NCBI GenBank assembly: GCA_944324665.1
Contig: CALUXD010000001.1
Span: 434,001 to 498,000 of the forward strand
Source of the DNA: Candidatus Proelusimicrobium volucris
GTDB taxonomy: Bacteria; Elusimicrobiota; Elusimicrobia; Elusimicrobiales; Elusimicrobiaceae
Direction: 5' to 3'
DNA: 64,000 nt
This document shows positions 42,300 to 50,469 of the stretch, piece by piece. The notes beneath the pieces are model-generated. The model was not told the DNA's origin, did no database searches, and saw only the letters and a list, made by a program, of their open reading frames with translations. Position numbers and translations under genes: made by a program. The stretch's first letter is position 1, and each line of letters opens with the position of its first letter.

Positions 42300-43187
42300 A
42301 TGCAAAAAGCCGAAAGAACTGACAACAACTTCTTTAAAAATAATTACCCGCGCAGAAGCAGAAATTCCTATAAGAATTTAAACGGGAAAGTGTTTATCGT
42401 AGCCGGAAGTAAGGATATGCCTGGCGCGGCCGTTTTGGCGGCGCGCGCAGCTTATAGGGCGGGTGCGGGCTTTGTTACGGTGGCAAGCGCGCAACAGTGC
42501 AGGGGCGCCTTGATTAAGGCTGTTCCAGAAGCTTTGATATTGGATATAAAATCGCCTAAAGGCTATCTTGGCGAAAGCGCTTTAAAAAAGATACAAAGCT
42601 ATATCAAGCAAAACAAACAAGATATAATCCTTATCGGCTGCGGACTTGGAAAAGGCGCAGATATCACCTTTAAACTTTTACGCTCCGTCAAAACGCCTGC
42701 CGTAATAGATGCCGATTCCCTCAACTTCATAGCTAAGCGCGGCATTAACCTTTTAACGAATATACCTTCGATACTTACTCCGCATGAAGGCGAAATAAAG
42801 CGGCTGCTTGGCGATATATCTTTTAATAAAGATACCGCCGCTTTGACGATATCGGATATTACCGGAGGCGTTTGCCTGCTCAAAGGCCCGAATACTCAAA
42901 TTTGTTTTAAAGGGCGTAAACAAATCAACACCAGCGGCAATGAAGGTTTGGCCAAAGCCGGCAGCGGTGACGTGCTCGCTGGCATTATCGCGGCGATATG
43001 GGCCAAATTGCTTAAAAACGCTGCGGAAGCGGACGAGCGGGAAAAAGGATTTCTCGCGGCCTGTATGGGAGTGTATCTGCACGGTTTTGCGGCCGATTTG
43101 GCCGTTAAAGGCATTTCCAAGGAATCGCTTACGGCAAGCGATGTTATAGCGGCTTTGCCCGTTGCTCTTAAAAAACTTTTGGGATAA
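42300..43187 (+). CDS. nnrD: ADP/ATP-dependent NAD(P)H-hydrate dehydratase
   Basis: 295 residues. Repairs hydrated NAD(P)H. The ribokinase-like fold is recognised from KVFIVAGSKDMPGAAVLAARAA, the LTPHEGEIKRLLG motif and the nucleotide site GLAKAGSGDVLAGIIAA. Only the dehydratase (NnrD/CARKD) part is present, without the NnrE epimerase domain that is fused to it in many bacteria. The first 25 residues are an unusual polar extension. 3 bp after acpS, the usual neighbour. Confidence 0.92.
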   Translation: MQKAERTDNNFFKNNYPRRSRNSYKNLNGKVFIVAGSKDMPGAAVLAARAAYRAGAGFVTVASAQQCRGALIKAVPEALILDIKSPKGYLGESALKKIQSYIKQNKQDIILIGCGLGKGADITFKLLRSVKTPAVIDADSLNFIAKRGINLLTNIPSILTPHEGEIKRLLGDISFNKDTAALTISDITGGVCLLKGPNTQICFKGRKQINTSGNEGLAKAGSGDVLAGIIAAIWAKLLKNAAEADEREKGFLAACMGVYLHGFAADLAVKGISKESLTASDVIAALPVALKKLLG

Positions 43188-43194
43188 AAAAATA

Positions 43195-43200
43195 TAAAAT
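43195..43200 (+). promoter_or_regulatory. -10-like TAAAAT 6 nt before the alpha/beta hydrolase gene
   Basis: TAAAAT then ATATAT then ATG (43207). No ribosome-binding site. Suggests a separate leaderless transcript start just after nnrD. Confidence 0.4.
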
Positions 43201-43206
43201 ATATAT

Positions 43207-44088
43207 ATGACGATACTTATAATCATTCTTTCTATAATACTGATAGCGCTGTTGATGGTCTTTATAGCTTATAAAGAAAGCGACAAAATTATATTGCGCA
43301 ATACAAAGCGCTCTCAAATAACGGTGTTTCCGGATCAGCTTAAGTTGGAATTTGAAAGGGTTATTTTTAAAAATTCCGACGGCATTACCTTAAAAGGCTG
43401 GTTTATACCCTCGGAACAGGAAAGCTCCAAAACCATCGTGTTTATGCACGGCTGGGGTATGAATAAAGGCACGATATTGCAAAACACGGCTTTTTTAAGA
43501 AGAAAATACAATTTGTTTTATTTTGATTTCAGAGGTTCGGGCGAAAGCGGGGAGGGATTATCCTCCATCGGCTATTTGGAGATACGCGACGCAAAAGCCG
43601 CGATAGAAAAACTTATTGAGACTCGCCCCGATGCCTGTAAGGAGATCGGCCTTTACGGCCTTTCGATGGGCGCGGCCGTAGCAATTTATGAGGGTTCTCA
43701 TAACGATTTGATCAAATGCGTGGTAGCGGAAGGATGCTATTATTCTTATGAGAAAGTGGTCGCCCGCTGGGCGCGCGTGCATAAGCATACGCCGTATTTC
43801 CCGCTTGTGGCATTAGCCTTGTATTTTGCCAAGAAACGATTGGGAATGGATCCCGAAGAATTCAGCCCTAAATATAATATCGAAAAACTAAACGGCAAAC
43901 CGGTATTTATAATAAATGGGGCTGATGATACCCTTTCGCCTCGCCACGATGCAAGGAAATTATATCGCCGCGCAAAGGAACCCAAACAAATTTGGATAGT
44001 GCCCAACGCCACTCATACGGAAGTGGCCGATGTCGCAGGGCAGCAATACAAAAACAGATTAAATGAATTTTATGATAAGTATTTATAA
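43207..44088 (+). CDS. Membrane-anchored alpha/beta hydrolase
   Basis: 293 residues. One N-terminal membrane helix (LIIILSIILIALLMVFIAY) followed by an alpha/beta hydrolase: oxyanion region FMHGWGMNKG, FDFRGSGESGEG, nucleophile elbow GLYGLSMGAAV (Ser), Asp in INGADDTLSPRHD, and His in PNATHTEVAD. Similar to the BEM46/YfhR-type group. The substrate is unknown; the active site probably faces the periplasm (inferred from the N-terminal anchor). Confidence 0.88.
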   Translation: MTILIIILSIILIALLMVFIAYKESDKIILRNTKRSQITVFPDQLKLEFERVIFKNSDGITLKGWFIPSEQESSKTIVFMHGWGMNKGTILQNTAFLRRKYNLFYFDFRGSGESGEGLSSIGYLEIRDAKAAIEKLIETRPDACKEIGLYGLSMGAAVAIYEGSHNDLIKCVVAEGCYYSYEKVVARWARVHKHTPYFPLVALALYFAKKRLGMDPEEFSPKYNIEKLNGKPVFIINGADDTLSPRHDARKLYRRAKEPKQIWIVPNATHTEVADVAGQQYKNRLNEFYDKYL

Positions 44089-44111
44089 TATCCAATTTGT
44101 TTAAAGGCAAT

Positions 44112-44137
44112 AAATCCCGGCTTTAAGGCCGGGATTT
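44112..44137 (+). terminator. Rho-independent terminator after the hydrolase gene
   Basis: AAATCCCGGC / GCCGGGATTT (10 bp), 6-nt loop, then TTATTT. It lies between convergent genes. Confidence 0.88.
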
Positions 44138-44159
44138 TATTTGTCGGTGTAGGATTTAT

Positions 44160-45710
44160 CTAGAAAAAGTTTTTGTTTAATCCCTTTTCAAAGCGTTCTA
44201 AATCCTTCTTGCTTATCTTTATGGCTTTCGTTTTGAAGTCCTTATGCGGATAATATTTTTGTAAATATCCTTGCCAACGGGTAGCTTGCAGAATATGCTT
44301 ATCCGTTGTGGTTCCACTTTCAAAAGTACCGTAAAGCCAACGGCGCCCTTTGTTGATGAAATCTCTTATCTTTTTTGCTTCTTCCGGGGTAATCAATTCC
44401 TGATCTGACGAGGAGATTTTATTATCTCGGCTTTGTATTATGGCGAACTTGTTATAATTGCGCATATTGTAAACGAACATGGTTCTGTCCGTTACGGCGT
44501 ATGCCAATGCTCTTTGATCGTCCAAAATGGCGTACACATAAAGGAGTCTGCCTTCATTGTTTTTTATTTTCACCATCGTGCGAGATACTTCATTGTTAAA
44601 AGTTATTTCCCGGATTATTCCGCCCGGGGCATATTCATATACGATGGTGTTTTTATCTGCGGGCACTTTTTTTCTTTTATCCGATGTTAAGTCCACAAGG
44701 ATATATTTGTGCCCGTCGTCTTTAGGAAGGTCTGGCACCTTTAAGGTATAGGGTATGGCGTCGCACTCCGTGCGCGTAGTTTTTTCCAAAAGGTCGAGAG
44801 GAGCCCTAAAATCTATTTTTAGGGAAGATTTTATTTGTCCGGTTTTGCAAAATTCGGTAATGTAATAACAACCGTTAAAAAAGTTCAACATCGGTTTCTT
44901 GTTTGTTTGCATGCCGTTGCGGAAAGATATTCTTTCGCCATTTTCGTTAGGACAAAAAGATTTAAACTCAAAATTGTTTGCCAAATCCTGGTAGTCTTGG
45001 GGTATTTTGTTTGTTTTTCTCATTGTAAGATAGATGGCATTTGCCAGCGCGTCTGCGTCATCGCAGGTAAGATCTCTTGCCCTATCCATTATTGACGGGC
45101 GTAAATCGCTACTGTATACGATGTCTTTCAATTTAGCGCCGCCTCCGTAAGAGTCGGCTATCCCCAAACTGTGGCCGACTTCGTGTATTAGTACCTGTTG
45201 CATAATGGCGGGGGAAGCTTGTCTTAAATATATGAATGTGCTAAGAAGGCCTTTGTCAAAAGAGCCGGAAGCTAAAGTTTTCAAACGGTTCCAGTAAGGG
45301 TCATCTGTTTCCAAAATGCCAATGGATAATCCTGCGTTTATGCTTACAAGTTCCTCATCTGCATGGTAAAGTACCTTTTCCGACATTCCAAATTCTATTA
45401 TATCCCGCATAAAGGAAAATTCTTCCTTGCGGTTTTGGGCTGTTATTAAATCGTTAAGATTTTCGAACCAGGCATTATAAGCTTTAGTCGGATTTACGGG
45501 GGCTTTATCCGGTGTCAGCGGCGTTTGCGTGTTGTTTTGCCTTATGAATATTAGGTAGGCAATACTTTCTTGGTTCACGATATGGTCAATGGCGTATCTT
45601 TGGCTGCCGCGAATATCGGAATCTAAATGCGATTGCAAAAGCACATAGGGCGCCGCATAAAGGGCCGACGACGTAATTGCAAATAAAAGAGAAAATAAAA
45701 GTCTATTCAT
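44160..45710 (-). CDS. Secreted zinc metalloprotease-like protein (metzincin type), first of two
   Basis: 516 residues with a signal peptide (LLFSLLFAITSSALYA). The zinc site is HEVGHSLGIADSYGG (HExxHxxGxxD), followed by a Met-turn-like SIMDRA about 30 residues on. Together these point to a metzincin whose third ligand is Asp, as in snapalysin-like enzymes. The 300-residue C-terminal half is of unknown fold. Paralogous along its whole length with the next gene (45848-47488). No ribosome-binding site; TAGACT ends 6 nt before the ATG. Substrate unknown. Confidence 0.8.
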   Translation of the reverse strand: MNRLLFSLLFAITSSALYAAPYVLLQSHLDSDIRGSQRYAIDHIVNQESIAYLIFIRQNNTQTPLTPDKAPVNPTKAYNAWFENLNDLITAQNRKEEFSFMRDIIEFGMSEKVLYHADEELVSINAGLSIGILETDDPYWNRLKTLASGSFDKGLLSTFIYLRQASPAIMQQVLIHEVGHSLGIADSYGGGAKLKDIVYSSDLRPSIMDRARDLTCDDADALANAIYLTMRKTNKIPQDYQDLANNFEFKSFCPNENGERISFRNGMQTNKKPMLNFFNGCYYITEFCKTGQIKSSLKIDFRAPLDLLEKTTRTECDAIPYTLKVPDLPKDDGHKYILVDLTSDKRKKVPADKNTIVYEYAPGGIIREITFNNEVSRTMVKIKNNEGRLLYVYAILDDQRALAYAVTDRTMFVYNMRNYNKFAIIQSRDNKISSSDQELITPEEAKKIRDFINKGRRWLYGTFESGTTTDKHILQATRWQGYLQKYYPHKDFKTKAIKISKKDLERFEKGLNKNFF

Positions 45711-45847
45711 AATTAAAGTCTATATAAAAGAAAATAAAAAATACAGGGTAAAAAGACCTAAATTCATTTGGGCCTTTAGGGCGTAAAAATGATACTGTTA
45801 AAGCGGACGCAATATTCAGAAGTTGTTTTAAGCAATATCAAAGTGTT

Positions 45848-47488
45848 CTATATTCTTGTTAAACCTTTAATGTTCTTGCCAAAAGCCGCGATATCCTTAT
45901 CAGTTATTTTCAGATCCTCACAGTTGACGGCTGCGTTGCTGTGCGGATAATATTCGTTAAGATATTCCTGCCAGCGTATTCCTTGTTGTAAAATCTGTTC
46001 GGGTGCTGCGCCCGTTTCAAAAACGCCGTAGGGTTTTTCCCCGTCGTATCGGAAAAGGTTATAAACTTTGCGCAGTTCTTGCCGCATAGCCGGATTGTTT
46101 ATGCCTATTTCTTCAATGGGCTGACTGCTGTAATAAAATTTCATTCCCACAAAAGATGAAGGGTTGAGGCTATCGTATAGCATTGCCACTCTTTCCGCAA
46201 GCGAATATAAGAAAGCGTATCCGTCATCTAAAAGAGCATAGATATATAATAACCCTCCGTCTTTATCTTTGACTCTTACGGTTGTTTTGGCCGTTCCGTC
46301 TTTAAATCTTATTTCCCGTATAATATTGGCTACGTGTTCATAGATGACGGTATTCTTTGCGGCGTGTATTTTCTCTTGGGCGCCTGAGTATAAGTCTACA
46401 AATTTGAAAGTTAAATTCTGCTCCAAGGATATATCTGGTTTTTCCGCTTGATATGGAATAGACTCGCAGACCTTTTTTACTTCTTTTTTAAACATATTTT
46501 TGGGTTCTGTCGCTTCTATTTCCAAAGTGCTTTTAATGTCGCCGTTTTTGCAAAACTCCACTATATAGTAATGCCCTTTTACGTAAGAGATGATAGGCTT
46601 CCTGTTAATTTGTTTAGTATCTCTTAAAATTACAGGTTCTTGATTTTCGGTTCGGCAAAACGATTTGAACTCAAAATAGTTTATAAGTTTTGCTTTAAAC
46701 TTTTCCTGTGTTTTTTTATTGTCCTTAAGTGCTTTGAGGGGTTGATCTGCTTCTTTGATGAAATACTGGGGCAGCTTGTTTTTATATCGTAAGGTTTTAT
46801 ATATAACATTCATTAAGGCGTCGGCATCATCGCAGGTGAAAGTTAACTCCTTTCCCATTAAGGAAGGTTTTAAGTCGCTGCCGTATTCTATTTCTTTTAA
46901 AAGAGGTCCGCCCATATAAGCATCGCTTATTCCCAGGCTGTGGCCTACCTCGTGGGCGAGTACATTTTGAAGGCCTTTTCTGCTTTCCATATTGATGTAT
47001 ATAAAGATTTTGTCGTAATCTCTTAAAAAAAGCCCGCCCGCCAAAGTTTTTATTGTTTTCCAATAAGGATCGCTTTCCAAAGCGAGATATACCGTAAGTC
47101 CGTTTGCTTTGTCTATGTCATTTTCGTATTCCGGATATACTACTTTATCCGACATCCCGAAATCTATTATATCTTGAAAAAAGGAAAACTCTTCCTGCCG
47201 CCCTTGTTTGACTATGAAGTCGTTAAGATTTTTAAACCAATCGTTATAGGCCTTTGTGACGTTTACCGGGCTGTTTTCCTGGCTTATGGGTATTTCTGCG
47301 CCGCTTCTTTTGTCTATAATTTTGAAAGGTGCGGGAGTCATGTCGACTATATGGTCTATGATGTATTCTTTTTGGCCCTTATTGCGGTAGAAATCGCTTC
47401 GTGTTTTCAAGAAATACTGGCTGCTCGCGGCGAAGGCCGGGCAGGCACCGTAAAGGGTAGCGAACAATAGTAATAAAAAACTCTTCAT
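45848..47488 (-). CDS. Secreted zinc metalloprotease-like protein (metzincin type), second of two
   Basis: 546 residues. Signal peptide (FLLLLFATLYGACPAFAA), then YIIDHIVDMTPAPF and WFKNLNDFIVKQGRQEEFSF, both matched in the paralogue (YAIDHIVNQES, WFENLNDLITAQNRKEEFSF). Zinc site AHEVGHSLGISDAYMGG, Met-turn-like SLMGKE. A 25-residue insertion (PLKALKDNKKTQEKFKAK) after the active site distinguishes it. TAAATT ends 6 nt before the ATG. The 137-bp gap to its paralogue holds no terminator I could see. Confidence 0.8.
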   Translation of the reverse strand: MKSFLLLLFATLYGACPAFAASSQYFLKTRSDFYRNKGQKEYIIDHIVDMTPAPFKIIDKRSGAEIPISQENSPVNVTKAYNDWFKNLNDFIVKQGRQEEFSFFQDIIDFGMSDKVVYPEYENDIDKANGLTVYLALESDPYWKTIKTLAGGLFLRDYDKIFIYINMESRKGLQNVLAHEVGHSLGISDAYMGGPLLKEIEYGSDLKPSLMGKELTFTCDDADALMNVIYKTLRYKNKLPQYFIKEADQPLKALKDNKKTQEKFKAKLINYFEFKSFCRTENQEPVILRDTKQINRKPIISYVKGHYYIVEFCKNGDIKSTLEIEATEPKNMFKKEVKKVCESIPYQAEKPDISLEQNLTFKFVDLYSGAQEKIHAAKNTVIYEHVANIIREIRFKDGTAKTTVRVKDKDGGLLYIYALLDDGYAFLYSLAERVAMLYDSLNPSSFVGMKFYYSSQPIEEIGINNPAMRQELRKVYNLFRYDGEKPYGVFETGAAPEQILQQGIRWQEYLNEYYPHSNAAVNCEDLKITDKDIAAFGKNIKGLTRI

Positions 47489-47528
47489 ATTTAAAATTTA
47501 TATAAATAAAAGCGTAATAAAAAGAGCT

Positions 47529-47556
47529 AAAAGGCCCATTTAAAGGTGGGCCTTTT
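47529..47556 (-). terminator. Hairpin terminating the 47599-48105 gene
   Basis: AAAAGGCCCA / TGGGCCTTTT (10 bp) with an 8-nt loop between the two minus-strand genes. T-rich on both sides. Confidence 0.75.
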
Positions 47557-47598
47557 GGCACGAAGACTAGTTGCGATCTTGCGCTTAAAGGTGAAAGA

Positions 47599-48105
47599 CT
47601 ATTTCTTTTTTGCTTGTTCTTCTTTTTGTCTGAATACGCTTATAAGCTGTTGGCTGTAAGCGTAGAATTTGTAAAAGTCGCCAGCGGTATTTCTTGCCGC
47701 CAGCTCATCAATGGTAATATAGAAGGTCTTGTTTTTATTTATGGCGAAAAGCGTTATTTTGGATGGATCCTTTGGCTCAGGCAGAATGTCGCAAGGCATC
47801 ATTTTGTCGCAGAGTTTCGCGCCTTCTTCTATAAAAGTCAGGGCGGCTTTCTTTACGCTTTCCTCGTTCTCCCCGATAAGCCCGCCTATGCCGGCGGGGC
47901 TGTTGTTTTCGAAGTAGAGGCTGGCGTTGCCCAATACGGAGGCTGCCAAGATGATATTTTTTAGTATGCCGTTATGGTCCTTCATACAATATTCCAGCCC
48001 GGCCACCAGGATTTCTTCCTTGCCGATGCCTTTAAGTTCTTTTTTGCTTTCCAAATTGTTTACGTCCAGCCAGAAGCCTCTCATATTTTTATAGGCGTTA
48101 TTCAT
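47599..48105 (-). CDS. Cytoplasmic protein of unknown function
   Basis: 168 residues from the ATG at 48103-48105, preceded on the minus strand by GGGGGTAGCT, nearly identical to the element before tspO. No signal peptide or membrane helix. Helical (KMRGFWLDVNNL-like start, EYCMKDHNGILKNIILAASVLGNASLYF) with a lysine-rich tail. I do not recognise the family. Divergent from deoB. Confidence 0.6.
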   Translation of the reverse strand: MNNAYKNMRGFWLDVNNLESKKELKGIGKEEILVAGLEYCMKDHNGILKNIILAASVLGNASLYFENNSPAGIGGLIGENEESVKKAALTFIEEGAKLCDKMMPCDILPEPKDPSKITLFAINKNKTFYITIDELAARNTAGDFYKFYAYSQQLISVFRQKEEQAKKK

Positions 48106-48171
48106 AGCTACCCCCTTGCTAAGCAAATCTTTTTAATATACATTGAAATTATATCAGTTCTCGGAGGTTTT

Positions 48172-49374
48172 ATGCAGGCTAAAGGCAGAGTTGTTATCTT
48201 GATGATGGATTCTTTCGGCATCGGCGGCGCTAAGGATGCGGCTTCTTTTGGAGATGAAGGTGCAAACACTTTTTTGCACATAGCCGAAAACTATAAAAAT
48301 CTTAGGGTGCCTAATTTAAAGAAACTTGGTCTTGTAGAGGCGGGCAAGGCTTCTTGCGGAGTATCCGCCCCTACCGACGAAAGCGCGAAAGCGGATTTTG
48401 ATTTGCCTTCAAAATATGGATATATGAAGGAAGTAAGCAAAGGGAAAGACACTTCTTCCGGCCATTGGGAAATGGCTGGCGTGCCGGTAACTTTTAATTG
48501 GGGTTATTTTAAACCGGAGTATCCGTCTTTTCCGGAGGATTTGATAAAAGCGATATGCGAGGAAGCCGGCCTAAAGGGAATACTGGGCAATAAGGCGGCT
48601 TCGGGCACGGTGATAATAAACGAACTTGGCGAGGAGCATATAAAGACGGGTTTACCGATATGCTATACTTCGGCCGACAGCGTGTTCCAAATCGCGGCGC
48701 ACGAAAAATATTTCGGTTTGGATAAATTATATCGTCTTTGCGAGATAGCTTTCAAACATTTAAAGCCATACAATATAGCGCGCGTAATAGCGCGGCCTTT
48801 TGAGGGCGAGAAAGCGGGCGAATTTAAACGCACTAAGAACCGCCACGATTATTCCGTCAAGCCGCCCGCTCCCACGGTGCTTGATATTATGAAAGAGGCT
48901 GGCGGGCAGGTAATATCTGTCGGAAAAATATCCGATATTTTCGCCGCGCAGGGCATTACCCGCGCGGTAAAAGCCAGCGGTCTTGAGGAGCTTTGGGATG
49001 TAACTTTAAGCGAAGTTAAATCCGCGCCCAAAGGCAGCATAATATTTACCAACTTTGTGGATTTCGATATGACTTGGGGCCACCGCCGCGATATAAAAGG
49101 CTATGCCGAAGGTTTGGAATATTTTGATTCCAGATTAAAAGATTTGGCGGCGATACTTGAAGATGAAGACATCGTCTTTATAACCGCCGACCACGGCTGC
49201 GATCCTCATTATAAAGGCAGCGATCATACCCGCGAGCAGGTGCCGGTGATAATGTTCGGCAAGAAGGTTGAACCTGGCTTTATCGGCGGGCGGGAGAGTT
49301 TTTCGGATATAGCCGCGACGGTAGCCGATTATTTTAAGCTCAAAGCGCCCTTAAACGGAAAGAGTTTCCTCTAA
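48172..49374 (+). CDS. deoB: Phosphopentomutase
   Basis: 400 residues from ATG 48172 (CGGAGGT upstream); the frame is open further upstream but only as a shadow of the divergent gene. Interconverts (deoxy)ribose-1- and -5-phosphate in nucleoside catabolism. Alkaline-phosphatase-fold motifs: ILMMDSFGIGGAKDA, GKDTSSGHWEMAGVP (active-site Thr region), NRHDYSVKPP, and the metal ligands in ITADHGCDPHYKGSDHTREQ. Length is typical. Confidence 0.96.
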   Translation: MQAKGRVVILMMDSFGIGGAKDAASFGDEGANTFLHIAENYKNLRVPNLKKLGLVEAGKASCGVSAPTDESAKADFDLPSKYGYMKEVSKGKDTSSGHWEMAGVPVTFNWGYFKPEYPSFPEDLIKAICEEAGLKGILGNKAASGTVIINELGEEHIKTGLPICYTSADSVFQIAAHEKYFGLDKLYRLCEIAFKHLKPYNIARVIARPFEGEKAGEFKRTKNRHDYSVKPPAPTVLDIMKEAGGQVISVGKISDIFAAQGITRAVKASGLEELWDVTLSEVKSAPKGSIIFTNFVDFDMTWGHRRDIKGYAEGLEYFDSRLKDLAAILEDEDIVFITADHGCDPHYKGSDHTREQVPVIMFGKKVEPGFIGGRESFSDIAATVADYFKLKAPLNGKSFL

Positions 49375-49395
49375 GCAATTAAATCATAAAAAGAT

Positions 49396-49421
49396 AAGCC
49401 CCCGCGGTTATGCGGGGGTTT
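49396..49421 (+). terminator. Rho-independent terminator of deoB
   Basis: CCCCCGC / GCGGGGG (7 bp plus wobble and A-T extension), 6-nt loop, T-run. It lies between convergent genes. Confidence 0.88.
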
Positions 49422-49446
49422 TCGCGTTTAAATTTTGTCGGCGCCA

Positions 49447-50469
49447 TTATCCCAACAATCTGCGCCCGGCAAGAATTGCCGCCAAGGGGCGGGTAGGCTT
49501 ATATCTTTCAAAAATCATTTTGGCTATAGAGGTAAGCGGTACGGCCAGCAAGGCGCCCATAACGCCCCAAACCAAAGCCCAAAAGATTAAACAGGCTATA
49601 ACTATTACGGGGTCAAGATCCATACCTTTGCCCAGCCATTTCGTTTCAAGTATATTGCCGATAATAAAATGTATCGTAATCAACAAGGAAATCGCCAATA
49701 TTATATGCCAGTCAAACCCGTATTGCAGGAAAAGCACCGGTATCGGCAGCATAGTGGCTATAAAAGGCCCGATGTTTGGGATAAAATTCAGCGCGAAGGT
49801 AATAAACGCTATCATTAAAGCCAGCTCTGCCCCGACCAAAGTAAGCGTAAGCCAGGTAAAGAAACCCGTCAATAGAGAAACGAGGATTTTTATTATCAGG
49901 TAATAGGAAATTTGCTTTTCTATATTGCTTACGAAATTTGTTTTTTCCTTGGTGCTGCTCATAAAAATAAATATTACGAACAGCGAAATTAAACCCGCAT
50001 TGGTGAATATGGAAACAATATTGCTGCCCATGGTTTTGACCATATTGAAAACGGGTATATTGTTAAGGTAGTTCATCAGCACTTCTGAGTTTAACACTAT
50101 GCCCATTTTTTGCGCCGTCAAAATAAACCAGTCGATGGTATCATTAAGTTTTGAGGCGTAAATATCGGTGCTTTGGATAAAAGATTCTATTGAGGCGGAA
50201 ATGAAGAATATCGAAAGAACCGAAAGGCAAACGAACAACAATACCGTAGCCAAAAGGCCCAGAAAGGTAGGGACGTGCCATTTTTCTTTCATATACGCCG
50301 CGGCGGTATTTAAAAGCATGTAGATAAAATAAGCGATTACGAAAGGCATTAAAATGACTCTCGTGTAAACCAGAAACGCCGTAAGCGCGCCCGCGGCGAG
50401 TATCATCAGGCAGACATTATTTACCGCGGCGAACTGTTCCAACTTTTTATTTATATTATTTGTCTTCAT
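49447..50469 (-). CDS. AI-2E family membrane transporter
   Basis: 340 residues with about eight hydrophobic helices. Family features: two N-terminal helices (MILAAGALTAFLVYTRVILMP), a mid-protein amphipathic stretch, and the C-terminal FIPNIGPFIATMLPIP and VWGVMGALLAVPLTSIAKMIFER. Members have been linked to autoinducer-2 export or sodium/proton exchange. Its start overlaps the nadE gene end by 14 bases. Confidence 0.92.
   Translation of the reverse strand: MKTNNINKKLEQFAAVNNVCLMILAAGALTAFLVYTRVILMPFVIAYFIYMLLNTAAAYMKEKWHVPTFLGLLATVLLFVCLSVLSIFFISASIESFIQSTDIYASKLNDTIDWFILTAQKMGIVLNSEVLMNYLNNIPVFNMVKTMGSNIVSIFTNAGLISLFVIFIFMSSTKEKTNFVSNIEKQISYYLIIKILVSLLTGFFTWLTLTLVGAELALMIAFITFALNFIPNIGPFIATMLPIPVLFLQYGFDWHIILAISLLITIHFIIGNILETKWLGKGMDLDPVIVIACLIFWALVWGVMGALLAVPLTSIAKMIFERYKPTRPLAAILAGRRLLG

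Noticed and set aside
47974-48171. N-terminal extension of phosphopentomutase
   Set aside because: The extension is antisense to the 47599-48105 gene; the ATG at 48172 has a CGGAGGT site and the family start.
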